A stretch of 64,000 bases of DNA, taken from the NCBI RefSeq assembly GCF_018687715.1, contig NC_056758.1, positions 28,894,967 to 28,958,966 on the forward strand, given 5' to 3'. Position numbers and translations under genes: made by a program. Below are positions 1 through 12,622 of this stretch, piece by piece (position 1 is the first letter of the stretch; every line of letters starts with the position of its first letter). The notes under the pieces are model-generated. The model was given only the letters and a program-made list of their open reading frames with translations. It ran no database searches and was not told where the DNA came from. Source of the DNA: Carya illinoinensis. Taxonomy: Eukaryota; Streptophyta; Magnoliopsida; Fagales; Juglandaceae.

Positions 1-1818
1 TAATAAGCTAGCAATTGGGATTAGGGTTTTGCAGATGCCTGGGGTGAGGCTGCAATATGATCTTCCGATCGATGTCAATTCTTTTTATAATTTATTATTA
101 CCAATTTTATTTTTAAATCCACTTCGATCCTCTAGACTTGATCTCTACATGCACGTGGTAATTACATAAATTGCCCAATTTAGCATCTTAATTGTCAGTT
201 TTATGTTCACCTCATCAAATTATTTTCCTTTTCAGGCATTAATTGATACTATTTAATTTGGAGATCAGTACGAGCGTACTGTTTGTCTGAGGCTATTTAA
301 TTGTAAGCTAATGAGCTATATATGCTAGCTAGCTAGCTAGCTACCTCCTGCATATATATGCTTTGGATTGATATCCTTCGAAGCGAGTTCACATAGATAG
401 GGATACACTGGGGTTTCAAATTTAAACCATGACAAATGACTTCTGCAATATTCAACAGGTATATATAGTACTTGTCTGTTACGTACTGCACATTGATGCC
501 TCAAATGGGACACTATCAAACCATATAATTATTAGCATAGGCATGATGTATATATGTTTATCATCATAAGATACATGATCATGTACTAAATTACTAGTCT
601 AGCTAGTTCATCATGTTTCTTGCTTAGATCGAGTGATAAAAGATCAAAACATTATATATACATAGCATTAGTAAAATAAACCAAAAATTAACGTTGACAA
701 TCGTTCTTAAAATACTCCTAAGATATTCTAATTAAGCATCTAATCAAATTTCTCTACCATTATGGAAGTCAATTATTCCTTAACCTCTCTTTTTATTCTA
801 GTTCTTTCGCCACAAATCTTCGATTTCTTAGGTCATGATATATTAGGTATTGAAAAAATGAGCATCTAATAATTACGGCCGGAGGGTACATTATGTATAA
901 TTGGGAAAATGATTTAAATAAGCAAGTTAATTAAAGTATCAATCGTTTGAGCCGGCACTTGATAACCATATCTAGTAAGATGAGATCAGAAAGTAGTCAT
1001 ATTCATGGTATATAGATCAGTGTGGGAATGATTTAATTATCCAGAAAATCGTCATGATTAAGACCCATAAACAATTTTGAACCATAGAACAAAGTTTATC
1101 CCAAGTCACAATAGAACAATTAATCTAGCTAACTGCTGATTGCCACTTGTCCCAGCGGCCTCGCGACCTCCTTGTAACCCTCGGAATCACTCACTCTTTC
1201 GATCTAGTCTGGTTGGTCATTGTGGCATTTTATATGTACAGATTTCTATGTCGACCTGACCATGACATTACAAATATTAACAATAAGTTAAGATGATTTG
1301 CTGTTGTATGGAGTGACATGATCTATCAAGTTAGCCTGTATTAATAGTAATCTAAAACACTAGCTAGGGACGTTTTAAATTAATTTATAATTAATCAGCG
1401 CTTTTTAGGCCTTACTTTGGTTGAATCTAGATGGCAACCCAACACGTGCATATATGTCATCCACAAATTCAAATTAACGGAATTGTTTAAGCAAACTTAT
1501 TTCAAACTTATTGGGAACATTGAGGAGATTAAGGGCCAACATGGAGGAGGGTGGGGGGGGACCAGTAGTACTTCGTCTCTAGTAATCGATAAGCTTGAGT
1601 CTTTTTTCTTAATTAATGATCCAACTTTGGAAGTAGATTTCTCCCACAAACCCAAACCCCATAGGCATACCTAACTTTAGAAAAAGAGGTGAATTTATAT
1701 GAACTAGCTAGATTCCTCGATCCTTTCTAGTTATTTTAATCTTGAACAAATTAAACCTTCGAAGTGTTTTAAGTACTTGTTATTTTAAGTCTTGCTACCT
1801 TTTGATCCAAAGTGATCT
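1..1818. other. Intergenic, no gene recognised
   Basis: AT-rich sequence with short GCTAGCTA runs (around 326-343) and scattered small open frames in several phases. None of these has family similarity I recognise, codon structure or a convincing start. I see no tRNA or miRNA hairpin that I could defend. It probably contains distal upstream sequence of the NF-YB gene. Confidence 0.6.
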
Positions 1819-1996
1819 AAGAGCTGGTTTGGGTGCATGGAGATCACTACTATTCATTATTTTATCATTATTTTTCATTTACTTTTTACTATTTTATACT
1901 ACTATTCAATACTTTTTTGTTATTTTTTTATTATTTTTTTACTATTATTCACAAAATATCTAAAATTACCTCACTACCTAAACACAATCTAAGTCT
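1819..1996. mobile_element. Probable short MITE upstream of NF-YB gene
   Basis: The left end (GCTGGTTTGGGTGCATGGAG) and the reverse complement of the right end (TTGTGTTTAGGTAGTGAGG) are similar, giving imperfect terminal inverted repeats around a very T/A-rich core of about 130 bp. The ends resemble the GTTTGGATA-type MITEs at 61197-61597. No clean target duplication was found, so the family and exact ends are uncertain. The small open frames across the core are low-complexity artefacts. Confidence 0.45.
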
Positions 1997-2815
1997 AATT
2001 AATGAATGCGTTTACATATATGTATATATGTGTGTGTGTGTGTGTAAGTAACCAATATTAATTATTAGTTATCCTACATAATTTGATCATGATATTTTAT
2101 GTTTTTCACTTTTATTTTGGCGAATGAATGTATCCGATCCATGAGTCAGGTTTCATGACTTGTATCGTACAAAATTATATGGCTCTGTTAATTTAGATTA
2201 TCTTCTTTAGTTTTTAAGCAGTTTAATTTTGAGAATCACAGCAAATAATAATATTTGATATTGTTAATTATCTAACCAAATTATGAGCTTCGTCATGTTA
2301 ATTTAAGATGCTGTGCAGTACTCCTAAAGCACTAGCAGGCATTCATAAATTAATAAACTTTAGCGTGGATTTGGAACAAGTAGGTAAGGTTTGAAAAAAG
2401 ACAAAGGATATTGTGAGCAAGCTCAAATTAATATATAATGAAAAAAATCTAGTTGCAAGCACAAGTGTGTATTAATATGTGCACCAATCTAATGTGATTA
2501 GTCAAAAAGTAGATTTTATTGAAAAAAGTGTTAATTTAAATTTTAAATATGAATGAATTTATATTGATACGCAAATTAGTATACAACTTTGTTTATACAT
2601 ATCAAAACTCAAAATAGGGTACTTCGAGCTCTCATAATAAGAAGAAAAACATTTACTTAATTAGTTTTTTTTATTAAAAAAAAAAAAAAAAGGCCCTAAA
2701 CCGCAATAATATTGTATAGAGAAAGTGCCTTTTGATCATGTGGCGGAACCTTTACCATCTACATGATGATGATGCTGCACATACAGATAGACATGCACAT
2801 ATATGCTTCTATTGT
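1997..2815. other. Upstream region of NF-YB gene
   Basis: AT-rich DNA without coding signal. It contains a (TG)8 microsatellite at 2030-2045 and an A-run near 2675-2690. It is the proximal upstream region of the NF-YB gene and presumably holds its promoter, but I recognise no specific transcription factor site with confidence. Confidence 0.5.
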
Positions 2816-2824
2816 TCTATATAG
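2816..2824 (+). promoter_or_regulatory. Candidate TATA box of NF-YB gene
   Basis: TCTATATAG lies 76 bp upstream of the proposed ATG at 2900. This would place transcription start near 2850 and give a 5' leader of about 50 nt. An alternative TATATA-like stretch lies around 2799-2804. The call rests on position and sequence only. Confidence 0.45.
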
Positions 2825-2899
2825 CAGCCAGAATTGAGGAAATTAATTAGCAACGTGTCTGTGTTTGACAGGATCAAGGTAGTCTCTTCTTTTATAGAG

Positions 2900-3448
2900 A
2901 TGGTTGATAGCACGGGCGGCAATAATTCAGATAGGGAAGGGTTTAAGTACCATTTTGCTGGTACTGCCAGTGGTGCCTTGGGTACTGATCAAGATGCGGC
3001 CATGAAAGAGCAAGATCGGTTGCTTCCCATAGCTAATGTTGGGCGGATCATGAAGCAGATTCTTCCTCCTAACGCTAAAATCTCCAAAGAAGCCAAAGAA
3101 ACCATGCAAGAGTGTGTTTCCGAGTTCATAAGCTTTGTTACAGGAGAAGCTTCGGACAAGTGTCATAAGGAGAAACGCAAGACTGTGAATGGGGACGATA
3201 TTTGTTGGGCTATGGCAACTCTAGGATTTGATGACTATGCCGAGCCTTTGAAAAGGTATTTGCAAAGGTATAGGGAGTTGGAAGGGGAGAGAGCTCAACA
3301 AAGTAAGCCAAGCAGCAATGAAGATCAAAAGAACAAAACAACAAACTATGGGGCAGCCGAAACAACAAGGAAACCTACTGTTCCGCCCACTCCCTTGAAG
3401 TTCAATGTGATTGATAGGAATAGTAGCCCTCTGTCCAGGCGATTTTGA
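2900..3448 (+). CDS. NF-YB5: NF-Y transcription factor subunit B (NF-YB5-like)
   Basis: Intronless gene encoding 182 residues. NF-YB is the histone-fold subunit of the heterotrimeric CCAAT-binding factor: it dimerises with NF-YC and recruits NF-YA in the nucleus. The conserved B domain runs from about residue 38 to 128, starting [17 protein letters not shown] and including [34 protein letters not shown] and [13 protein letters not shown]. The position diagnostic for LEC1-type proteins (Asp in KISDDAKE) is Lys here (KISKEAKE), so this is a non-LEC1 type. The [20 protein letters not shown] stretch matches NF-YB5 of Arabidopsis as I know it. The N-terminal 37 residues and the Ser/Thr/Pro-rich tail after 130 are variable regions of the family. 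I chose the ATG at 2900; the same frame is open to 2825 but without another ATG. No frame damage is seen. Confidence 0.93.
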   Translation: MVDSTGGNNSDREGFKYHFAGTASGALGTDQDAAMKEQDRLLPIANVGRIMKQILPPNAKISKEAKETMQECVSEFISFVTGEASDKCHKEKRKTVNGDDICWAMATLGFDDYAEPLKRYLQRYRELEGERAQQSKPSSNEDQKNKTTNYGAAETTRKPTVPPTPLKFNVIDRNSSPLSRRF

Positions 3449-3645
3449 AAACTATGAAGCACGGTAATGATATCTAGTCTTATATTTAACATTTTGAAGC
3501 TGATGATGTTCATGTGCAGACAGACATGTTCCTACAGTAGGTGGGTAGGAGTGGGGGTTGGGAGATGGTTGGTTTTGCTACCTTGTTTGGGCACTAAATT
3601 ATGAATTTTGTGTTTGATCATCGTTTTAGCTGAAGGATATTGTAA

Positions 3646-3651
3646 AATAAA
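3646..3651 (+). terminator. Candidate polyadenylation signal of NF-YB gene
   Basis: AATAAA lies 198 bp after the stop codon and is followed by T-rich sequence (TCTTTGTATCTTTTTC). The spacing suits a short plant 3' UTR. Confidence 0.5.
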
Positions 3652-5762
3652 GCTAATCTTTGTATCTTTTTCTTGAATTATAAGGTTTATTGCAGGAAAT
3701 TACAACAAAATATTATCAAAATTAGTACTGATTTTACTTGGTATTATTGAATTGTGAATTAGTACTGGTAATAATATATATATATATATATATATATGCA
3801 TATATGGTCAATACTAGTTTAGGGTTTTCTTATAGAGTACTAGCTAGCTAGAATTTATGAGAATTTTCCGATATGACTTTTCCCCTGGCCAGTCTAGCTT
3901 CAAATCAAAGCTTTCCCACGAATGGATTAGTAATTAACGCGCTATGAACTTTGTTCATGATCTCATGGGCACTAAATTTAGATCCATCCGATTAATATAA
4001 GTAGACAAATTTGAATTTGATTAATTAAGATACCTTGGATGTGATTGGTGAAGGCAAGATTATAGTACTATTGGCCTTTTTGTTTGTGATATCATCATCA
4101 GTGATGCTCGTTTCAAATTTGAGGTTTACGTATGGGCGCATCTTCTTAATTTGTTGCATCCTTCCGAAATGGATCTAAACATGCATGATTTCGATATTAT
4201 GAGCCATATTGATTCGTTTTTTTTTTTTTTTTTTTTTTTTTGTCCTCCTATTTTTTGGGTGATGATCATTGTCATGGTATACTGACGATCGATACTTTTT
4301 AATATGAATGGCCTAATTAAGCTATATACCATAAATTTTGAGCAGTACTGCTTGGTCTGATAAAGTTAACTTGTTGATCAATTTATGAGCTGCAAGTCCT
4401 CAGATGTAAACTATAATTACTAAGGAAGTGCCCTAATATAAACACTTCTGTTATTATTACTTCTGTTGGCATATATAAGGGACTCAACATCTATCCAATT
4501 TATATGGTACGTACTGTGTAGTCGTGCAATATCATGTAATCCTAATTCCAGGTTTAGCCCGGCTGAAGGACATGCTTGCCCAAATCTAGGGTTTTCTTGG
4601 AACAACACAAATCCAAGGGACCACAGTCCACAGTTTTAGTCGCTTTACCTTCTATGGTTTGTCGTTAATAAAACCCCATCCTGTCTTGGCCGTGCTGACA
4701 TTTTGTATAGTCAAATGTGCTTGGATCATATTCCCACAGGTTAGGATGTCGAAAAAATTAAGGTCTTTTGGAAGTTTTGTGCAGAGATTCTTGCTATATA
4801 TGTGGGGCTAAAATTAGCTAGCTAGAGAGAGATGAGCAGAAGCTTAATTGGGAAAAAACAAATGAGGATTTCTAGGGTTTCTGACATATCAGCCAGCTCT
4901 ACATTATACAACAGTAGTACTCATGTCTTGTTGTTTTCTTCAAAATGATCATAAAAGAGGACAGAATTGATAGGAAGCTTTAACCCAGAACATGATGAAA
5001 TTGAACAAATTGATCAACTTTATTTCCGTACGTAGTACTTATACATGACTGGGGTTGAACTTTATAGATAAATATGATCTATAATATTCCAATTCCTCTT
5101 ATATATGATCTGTTACAATGACACTAGGGCTACATATATTGTTGCTTAATTAAATTGCTGATCAGTAGACACATGATGTAAGTAATAGTGATAATTAATA
5201 AAAGTTAATGAATAATTAACGTAAACGCACGCACTTGATGCCGGCCATTAGCCAATTACCGGTTTAAAGTGATGAGAGATGAGCACATGTAGCTCATAAG
5301 TTCTCCATGTGACATCTAGCAGGTCCATCGGAGCTAGTGACACAAAAGTACACAACCGCATATGATCTTGAGGACACGTGCGTTCTGGATCCAGATTCCA
5401 GATCAGTCGAGTTGGTGCATTTTGCACAAAGCCAAGCGAATTACATTTTGGCTGGCACCCTATATATATATATACATAGATCCCAATATTTGCTAATTAA
5501 AGAGTACGTTGCATTCCACACAGTAGTTTCATGTTGCATATGTATACCAGTTAATGGCTTCCAATCACGTAGGTGCATGATCACATGAAACTTATATCTG
5601 GTACTGTTATGATGATGTACTACTGTAATGAAGGTTCGGCACCAATATCTGCATCGATCGGCCGGTAATGGCTTCAGGTAATTGCAGGCCGGATGGATGG
5701 GTGAGATTTCCTGAACTAGGGTCTCTGGAGTCTGAATGCAACATATTTAGCCCAGTTAGCTA
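3652..5762. other. Intergenic, simple repeats only
   Basis: AT-rich intergenic DNA with an (AT)n microsatellite at about 3774-3797 and a T-run of 20-odd bases near 4219-4241. Small open frames (for example 4420-4608 and 5337-5588) show no recognisable domain. Nothing else supportable was seen. Confidence 0.55.
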
Positions 5763-5985
5763 GAGCACTTGTAGTAGTTAACTAGCCAAAGTTAAAATCT
5801 AGCTAAACTTTGGCCAGTGAGTTCAAAATACATCAAGTATCAAACTAGCTAAATCAACAATAATTTTATTGCTGGTTATTTGGGCGGGCCAAATATGGCT
5901 AGTGAATCCGACAGGCTATTTATTTTTTAATTACCAATTATTTATTACAAATGTTAATTTTTAGCATTGAATTTCTTTTCTCTTT

Positions 5986-6086
<101 letters not shown>

Positions 6087-6587
6087 ATTATACATGTATT
6101 AAAAGACGACTCAACAAGTTTGGCCCTTTTATTAAAGATCCAAAACAGGGAACCCAAGCTAGGCTGCCATTTTTAGCTTTGGTTTTTTATGTCTATTTTT
6201 TTGCTTTAGTGACCGAAAACATTTAATTGGAGAGCAAACTCTACTTCATTTACGCGAATTGTTTGGACCAGCTTGTACTCCACGATCTCATCCCAAATCA
6301 AAATCTAAACTGTTGTCTTTTTTTTTTTTTTTTTTTTCACTTGATTGACAAAATCTATAATGTCCATCTGATAAAACTTTTTTTTTTTTGCACTTGTAAG
6401 TTGTTGTGTGTATGTTAATTTGTGCAATTTTTTTAAAAAGAATAAATATCCCAATTACTATAAGAATAAAAATAATAAAAATAAAGAACAAAAATAATTT
6501 TTAATGAAAGAGAGATCAATTAATTAGAGATTAGTTTATTATTTGGTATTTATGAAAAATGGCTAGCTATAATGAGAAGTGCATTCT

Positions 6588-6978
6588 TGTAATGGACCCC
6601 TTTTGCAGACTCATTCAAGAGTCACTCTCCAAGAAATAGAAGATGAAAGAGAGAAAGATGAGAAACAGAGAGACGAGAAAGTAAATTGTATAAATTTTCT
6701 TATGCCTTCCTCTGCATTTCAGTTCATTTTTATAGTTGAAAACCATTATACAAATGGTAGCGTTTCACTCCCTAATATTCTTGAGACTCATACGACATCG
6801 TCCCACTTAAGTCACTTCCTCACAAAATAAAACAACCCCGTGCTATTAAATCCCCTCTAAACTACAACTCGTATTACATGCTTATTAAAAAAACCTTCTG
6901 TCATTTAGCCCTACAAAACATACACAGTGCATCAACTACACCAGAGCCCCTTCAACACCTTAACAATAGTATCTTACA
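6588..6978 (-). repeat. 3' LTR of the gypsy element
   Basis: 391 bp, begins TGTAATGGACC and ends ATCTTACA on the plus strand. Compared with the partner LTR it has an extra purine-rich stretch of about 37 bp (around 6642-6679), which accounts for most of the length difference. A TATA-like CTATAAAAATG lies on the minus strand near 6727-6737. Substitutions scattered between the two LTRs show an old insertion. Confidence 0.9.
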
Positions 6979-6992
6979 TACTCCTCCCCTTC
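6979..6992 (-). promoter_or_regulatory. Polypurine tract of the gypsy element
   Basis: On the minus strand, GAAGGGGAGGAGTA directly precedes the TGTAAGAT start of the 3' LTR, where the plus-strand DNA primer is normally made. It overlaps the presumed pol stop codon at 6991-6993. Confidence 0.8.
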
Positions 6993-9900
6993 AAAGCACC
7001 TTGCCCACAAGGTGAGGAAATTTTTCCCTGAGCTTCTAGTATGATTCCCAAGTAGCTTCTTCTGGTGCAGCACCCAACCATTGAACCAACACCTCCACAA
7101 TAGCTTTGTTTCTTAACCTTTCTAATCCTGCACTGTAAAATCTACTGTGGTTAAGGCTCAAGTTCCCCTTGTACATCAACTGGTGGCAAGGTAGACAAAT
7201 GAGAGATACGTTGCCTCAATTTCTTCTTTAAGGACACATGAAAAATAGGATTCAAACGAGATTGAGGTAGCAAATCCAATCTGTATGCAACCTAACCAAT
7301 TCTGCTTGCAACTTGGAATGGACCAAAAAACTTTGGTAACAACTTCATATTCCTTTGAAGGGCTAAAGAACTCTGTCTATGAGGCAGGAGCCTTAAATAG
7401 ACCTAGTCACCCACCATGAACTCCCTTCCAGTATGCCTTTTGTCAAAGAATAGTTTCATTCTTTCCTGAGCCAACATCAAGTTATTCTTCACTACTGCTA
7501 GCACCTCCTCTCTTGTTCATCCACATCCTAGTTCTGAGAAAAACCAAGAATGTAATGCTGCAACTTCACAGGAGGGACACCATATATTGCTTCATATGGT
7601 GTCATTTTAGTTGAGGCATGACAGGTGGTATTGTACGTACCACCATTCAGCAAATGGTAACCAACCAATCAAACCAACCCTGTGGTTTGTCACTTGAGAA
7701 AGATCTCAAGTGTTCCAAGCATTTGTTTACTGTCTCAGTCTGACCATCAATTTGAGGATGGTAAGCTAAGGAGTAAGACAAATTTACTCCTTGTAACTTG
7801 AAGAATTCCTTCCAAAAGGAATTTGTAAAAATGGCCCCTCGATCAAAAACTGCTGGGCATCCCATGCAATTTACAGATATTGTTCAAGAATAATGTAGCA
7901 ATTGTGGCTGCTGTAAAGGGATGCTTCAAGGCTAAGAAGTGTGCATACTTCGATAGCCTATCAACTACTATCATGACTACAGAAAATCCCTTGATAGAGG
8001 CATCCCTCAACAAAATCTATAGACACATCAGTCCATATTTGTTGAGAAATGGGTAAAGGTTGTAATAAACCTGGTGGCATTATATTCTCCCCTTTATTTT
8101 TTAACAAACCTCTTCACCTCAAGCTTAAGACCAGGCTAATAAAAATCAGTTCTGACCCTATGTAAAGATTTATAAAATCCTGAATGTCCAACTAATAGAC
8201 TAGCATGAACATAGTATAAAATTTTCAACTTCAAATATGAACAATTAGAAATATAAATTCTTCCCTTCTTAAAAAGGATGCCTTGCCTCAAAACTAAATT
8301 TGAAGAGGATTGACCCTGCTGCATTTTTACTATCTTCTACTTCACAACAAGATCTTTGTCATAAGCTTTTCGAATATCTTCTAGCCATGTAGGATTAGGG
8401 ACTGTAATTGCATTCAGGGACATAGGATCATCAATCTCATCCCTTCTTGATAAAGTATCAGCTACTTTATTATCCATTCTCTTTTTGTATTCAATTGTAA
8501 ACTCATATCCCAAAAGCTTAAAGAGCCACCTTTGTTGAGCAGTCGTGCCAACCTTTTGCTCAAGTAGATATTTCAAACAATGGTTGTCTGTTCTTACCAC
8601 AAAAGTGCCACCAAGAGTATAAGTCCTCTATTTTTTAACTACAAGTACTAAGGCTAAAAACTCCTTCTTGTATGTAGACAACCATAGATTTTTCCCTTTC
8701 AATGCTTGACTCAAGAAAACCAAGGGTCTTTGGTCTTGCATCAATATAGCTTCAACTCCATTTGCACAAGCATCACACTCAATTATGAAAGCCATTGTGA
8801 AGTCTGGTAATGCCAAAACAGGTGGGCTTATGATAGCTGCTTTCAATTCTTCAAATGCTTTCGTAGCTTTTGAATTTCATAGAAAGGAATCTTTCTTCAA
8901 TAATGTTGTCAATGGTGCTGCTATAAGACCATAGGCTTTAATGACTTCCTTTAATAACCAGTCAGCCCCTCAAAACCTTCACATTCTTTGGTATAGGCCA
9001 ACTGATCATGAGACCTTCAACATTTCAAGGTCTCATGAATGATGTATTTAGGCCTTTTGTAAGGAAATTTATAATTGTTTTCTTTGATGATATCCTTGTA
9101 TATAGTAAGGGTATAGAATCTCATTGTGTACATTTAGCCACTGTGTTAGCAACATTAGAACATAAAAGGCTTTATGCAAAAAGATCCAAAGGTCGCTTTG
9201 CTTGTGAGACCAAAGGGCATTACAAGAAATTCATAATACCCTTCATGTGTTCTAAATGTAGTTTTAGGAATGTCATCCTCCCTCATTCTAATTTGTTGAT
9301 AGCCAAATTGAAGATCAAGCTTAGAAATTGTTACACCAAACAATTCATCAATTAATTCATCTATAACAGGGATAGGGTACTTATCTTTAATTGTGTCTTC
9401 ATTTAAAACCCTATAGTCAATGTACATCCTCCAAGAACCATCCCCTTTCTTCACTAAAAACACTAGAGATGAAAAAGGAGACTGACTTGGTCTTATTACA
9501 CCAGATTGCAGTAGCTCCTTAACAATCTTTTCGATCTCAGTCTTCTAGTAATAAGGGTATTTGTATGGGCTAACACTCACAGGCACAGCTCCTTGCTTGA
9601 AATTAATTTGATGATCATGAGATCTTTGAAGAGGTAAGCAAGTTGGCTCCTCAAAAACACTGCTAAACCTGCTTAATAGTTTTATTATTCTCTCAGGTTC
9701 TTTAACAACACCTTCTTGAGGTTGTACAGAAATCATGTGTAAGAACATACTTCGATGTTCTAATCCAACTAAATTGGAAATTTCACCATCTTTAATCAAG
9801 GGACTACAAGGAGAGGATAACCCTTGTAAAGACACAACTTTCCCTTGAATATTAAACTGCATTTGTAGCTTTTGAAAGTCCTAAAGAATGGATCCTAGGG

Positions 9901-11357
9901 ACATTAACCACTGCTCCCTTAAAATAACATCACATTCTCCTAGCTCCAAAGTACAAGAATATGATACAAATGTAGTTCCCTGAATTTGAATTCCTACTAC
10001 AGTACATAGTCCTTCACTGCTAACCATATCTTCATTAGCAATTTTGACTTGCATAGGATTGGACCTTTGTAAACACAACCCAGAATTAATTGCTACCATG
10101 GTATCTACAAAATTATGAATCCTCCTACTATCAATAAGTATCACAACTTTTTTCTTCCCCAACTGTCCAATAACCCTCATGGTTTGAGAACTTGATGTAC
10201 CCAACATTACTTGAATGGAAATTGAGGCCACCTAAGCAACAAGTTGCTTTTCTTGAGGTTGCCTTTCTTCTTGTAACTTCTCAGTTTCTTCTACTAATTC
10301 ACACGGCTCCATTTGTGATAAATCCATTCCCTCAAGCACATAAAATCTTGGTTTGACACACTTGTGCCCTTGGTGATATTTTTCCTCACAAAAATAGCAA
10401 AGACCCTTCTTCATCCTTTCTTGCATTTGACTGTCTGAAATCCTTTGATAAGGTGTTTTAGCAATAACCTGTCCCTTAGGAGGAGTCCCCAAAATAGAAG
10501 GAACTTGCATTGATTTTTGTACACCAGCTCCTGAATCATAAGGACTATATTTCCAAGCTTTTCTTGTACTATAAACGTTCTGTTCTTGAATCTTGGCCAA
10601 CCCAAATGCATCATTCAAATTCTTGGGATTAAACATCTTTACAGCAAACCTCACTTCATCTTTCAAGCCACTAATAAAGCAACTCAACTTGTTTTGTTCA
10701 AAAATTCCCTTGAGCCTATTATAATTCAAATCAAATTCTGTTTTGTAAGTCACCAAAGTACCCAATTGCTTTAACCTTTTGAATGATTCCATTGAATCAT
10801 CATAAATAGACAATCCAAACTCCACTTGTAATGCTTGAGTAAAGTCATCCCAAGAATAGAAAAGACCTGCTTTTGTGGAATTTTGGAACCAAACTAAAGC
10901 TTCTTCTTCCATATAAAAAGACACCAAAAAAAAAAATCTGTCCCGGTGGCACTTGATGATACAAGAAATATTGGTTTACCTTAAACACCCAAGAGATAGG
11001 ATTCCCTCCAGAAAATCTTGGAAACTCTATCTTAATGTTCTTAAAGATCCCCCTATCCACTAGTTCACGATAATGCCCTCCATCACTAGCTTCATTTTCT
11101 TCAAGATTCTGAGTTTCTTGATGATGTCTAGTTCCATGATTATTGCCCACAGAAGTATTCAACGAAATCCTTGAAATTTGCTACACCATCTCAGTAAACT
11201 TCCTTTCTTGATTCTCCCTATCCACATGAGCACTTTCTTGTTGCTGAATCAAAACGGATATAGTGTCTTCTAACTATTTTTGCTACCTTTGTTGCTGCTA
11301 TCGTAACTGATTCACTGAATCAAGAACTTGCACATATGAACTCGTACCCTCTGCCAT
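6991..11357 (-). pseudogene. gag-pol polyprotein remnant of gypsy element
   Basis: Starts at ATG 11357, shortly after the primer binding site. Gag remnant: conserved core around 11050-10600 and a CCHC zinc knuckle (CYFCEEKYHQGHKC) near 10380. The protease near 10130 reads IDSRRIHNF where the family has a DSG catalytic motif, so it is inactive. Reverse transcriptase start is at 9463-9190 ([27 protein letters not shown]). The segment with the catalytic FFDD motif is inverted onto the plus strand. RNase H is at 8846-8340 (FIIECDACANG, NKVADTLSRR) and integrase at about 8324-7647 (AYHPQIDGQTETVN). The chromodomain-like end is near 7100-6993. Multiple stops and frame changes. Confidence 0.88.
9017..9190 (+). 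pseudogene. Inverted segment of gypsy reverse transcriptase
   Basis: Plus-strand translation here gives [21 protein letters not shown] and [15 protein letters not shown], the central reverse transcriptase block with the catalytic FxDD. All flanking parts of the same domain are on the minus strand. The minus-strand frame reads correctly up to SKATF and then turns to nonsense. So this stretch is flipped in place, and about 100 bp of the following connection domain seems lost. The left breakpoint coincides with a 12-bp inverted repeat at 9006-9038. Confidence 0.85.
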
Positions 11358-11364
11358 GTTACAA

Positions 11365-11377
11365 GCTCTGAATACCA
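11365..11377 (-). promoter_or_regulatory. Primer binding site (initiator tRNA-Met type)
   Basis: Two bases inside the 5' LTR edge, the minus strand reads TGGTATTCAGAGC. This is the classic initiator-Met primer site TGGTATCAGAGC with one inserted T. Confidence 0.85.
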
Positions 11378-11379
11378 AA

Positions 11380-11721
11380 TGTAGTGGACCCCTTCTGAAG
11401 ACTCATTCGACAGAGTCACTCTCCAAGAAATAGTAAATTGTATAAACTTTTTGATGCCTTCCTCTTCATTTCAGTTCATTTTTATAGTCGAAAACTATTA
11501 CAAATGGTAGCGTTTCACCCTCTAATATTCTTCAAACTCATACGACATCGTCCCACTTAAGTCACTTCCTCACAATATAAAACGACGTCATGCTATTAAA
11601 TCCTCTCTAAACTACAACTCGTATTACATTCTTATTTAAAAAACCTTCATTTAGCCCTACAATACATACGCATTGCATCAACTACACCAAAGCCCCTTCA
11701 ACACCTTCACAACATCTTACA
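11380..11721 (-). repeat. 5' LTR of the gypsy element
   Basis: 342 bp, starting TGTAGTGGACC and ending ATCTTACA on the plus strand. Same internal landmarks as the 3' LTR (for example the TATA-like CTATAAAAATG read on the minus strand), lacking the 37-bp purine-rich stretch. Confidence 0.9.
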
Positions 11722-11772
11722 ATTCTCTAACTAAATTTTGGGCAAAATATAGCCACTTCACTGCTAATGCTC

Positions 11773-12622
11773 TTAATTTGACAAATATTTGTGATCTGGA
11801 GAATCTTGTGACCAAGCTAAAATAGCAATACCGGTAGCCCTTATTATATATCAGCTAGAAATTGTCCCAAATATTATTCACCATGTCATTCATCCTGCAA
11901 CGTAAAAAACTGAGGCTATCCTCCTTAAATGGTCAATGATCGGTAGATAATTAAGCTACGATAAATCAGAAGAGGTGATCAAGCTCAATATGATCTTGGC
12001 TTTCAGGCATACTTGAACTCATCCTTTATACTTGGTTCATCTTTATATGCACAATTAATTTTCACTCAAAGGAAGCAGTACCTGGCATGGCTTGGTGTGA
12101 GAGAGATTGTTGAATTATGGAAAAATTGAGTCCAAGAAGTCATTGCTTGAGTTGGTATGATCTATAGTAATTGCCTCCAATATTACGGACACCCTAACAC
12201 ATAAGCATTTCTCATAATTAACCTTGTGGCCTGACTGATCAATTAGTTAATATAGGAATATATTGATTGGACTATATATATATATATGAAGAAACTATGC
12301 GGTTGATATAGAATCGAAAGAGATTTTCGCATAAATTAACCAGCTCATGAGCACTGGTTCATATAGGAATGGCGATGGTTCATAAATGTTAGACACGAAA
12401 ATCAAATAAGCTCCAATATCATTTGTCTCATCTTAACTTACTTGATTCATATTTGAATTGTAATATTGTATTTGAATTATCAATCTCTCGGTGATGTTTG
12501 AATTCTTTTACTTATCATCAACCATACTCAAGTGTAGTTACTCTATATATATATATGAGAAAATCACTCACAGGCATGATATGCTTTTGACTGCTTTCAT
12601 TCTTTGATTTTCTAAATATTTT
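11773..12622. other. Intergenic or copia LTR remnant, no gene
   Basis: No coding signal. The right half (about 12380-12622) directly precedes a copia-type primer site and gag start and may be the decayed copia 5' LTR, but the partner LTR was not found. Small AT repeats occur near 12275 and 12545. Confidence 0.4.

Larger units (their letters stand above)
6588..11721 (-). mobile_element. Ty3/gypsy LTR retrotransposon, chromovirus-type, degenerate
   Basis: Complete but dead element of 5134 bp on the minus strand. LTRs are 11380-11721 (5') and 6588-6978 (3'), both bounded by TG and CA on the plus strand. A perfect 5-bp target duplication ATTCT lies at 6583-6587 and 11722-11726. The order gag, protease, reverse transcriptase, RNase H, integrase, chromodomain-like tail is the Ty3/gypsy chromovirus order. 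The tail motif QWLGAAPEEATWE resembles a chromodomain C-terminus. Many frameshifts and stops, and an inverted piece of the reverse transcriptase, rule out activity. It inserted into the MITE at 5763-11772. Confidence 0.9.

Noticed and set aside
945..975. miR171-like word (TTTGAGCCGGCACTTGAT)
   Set aside because: Only about eight consecutive bases fit, and no complementary star arm was found nearby.
2834..2899. Extended N-terminus of the NF-YB gene
   Set aside because: The frame is open but has no ATG before 2900, and it would lie largely in the expected 5' leader.
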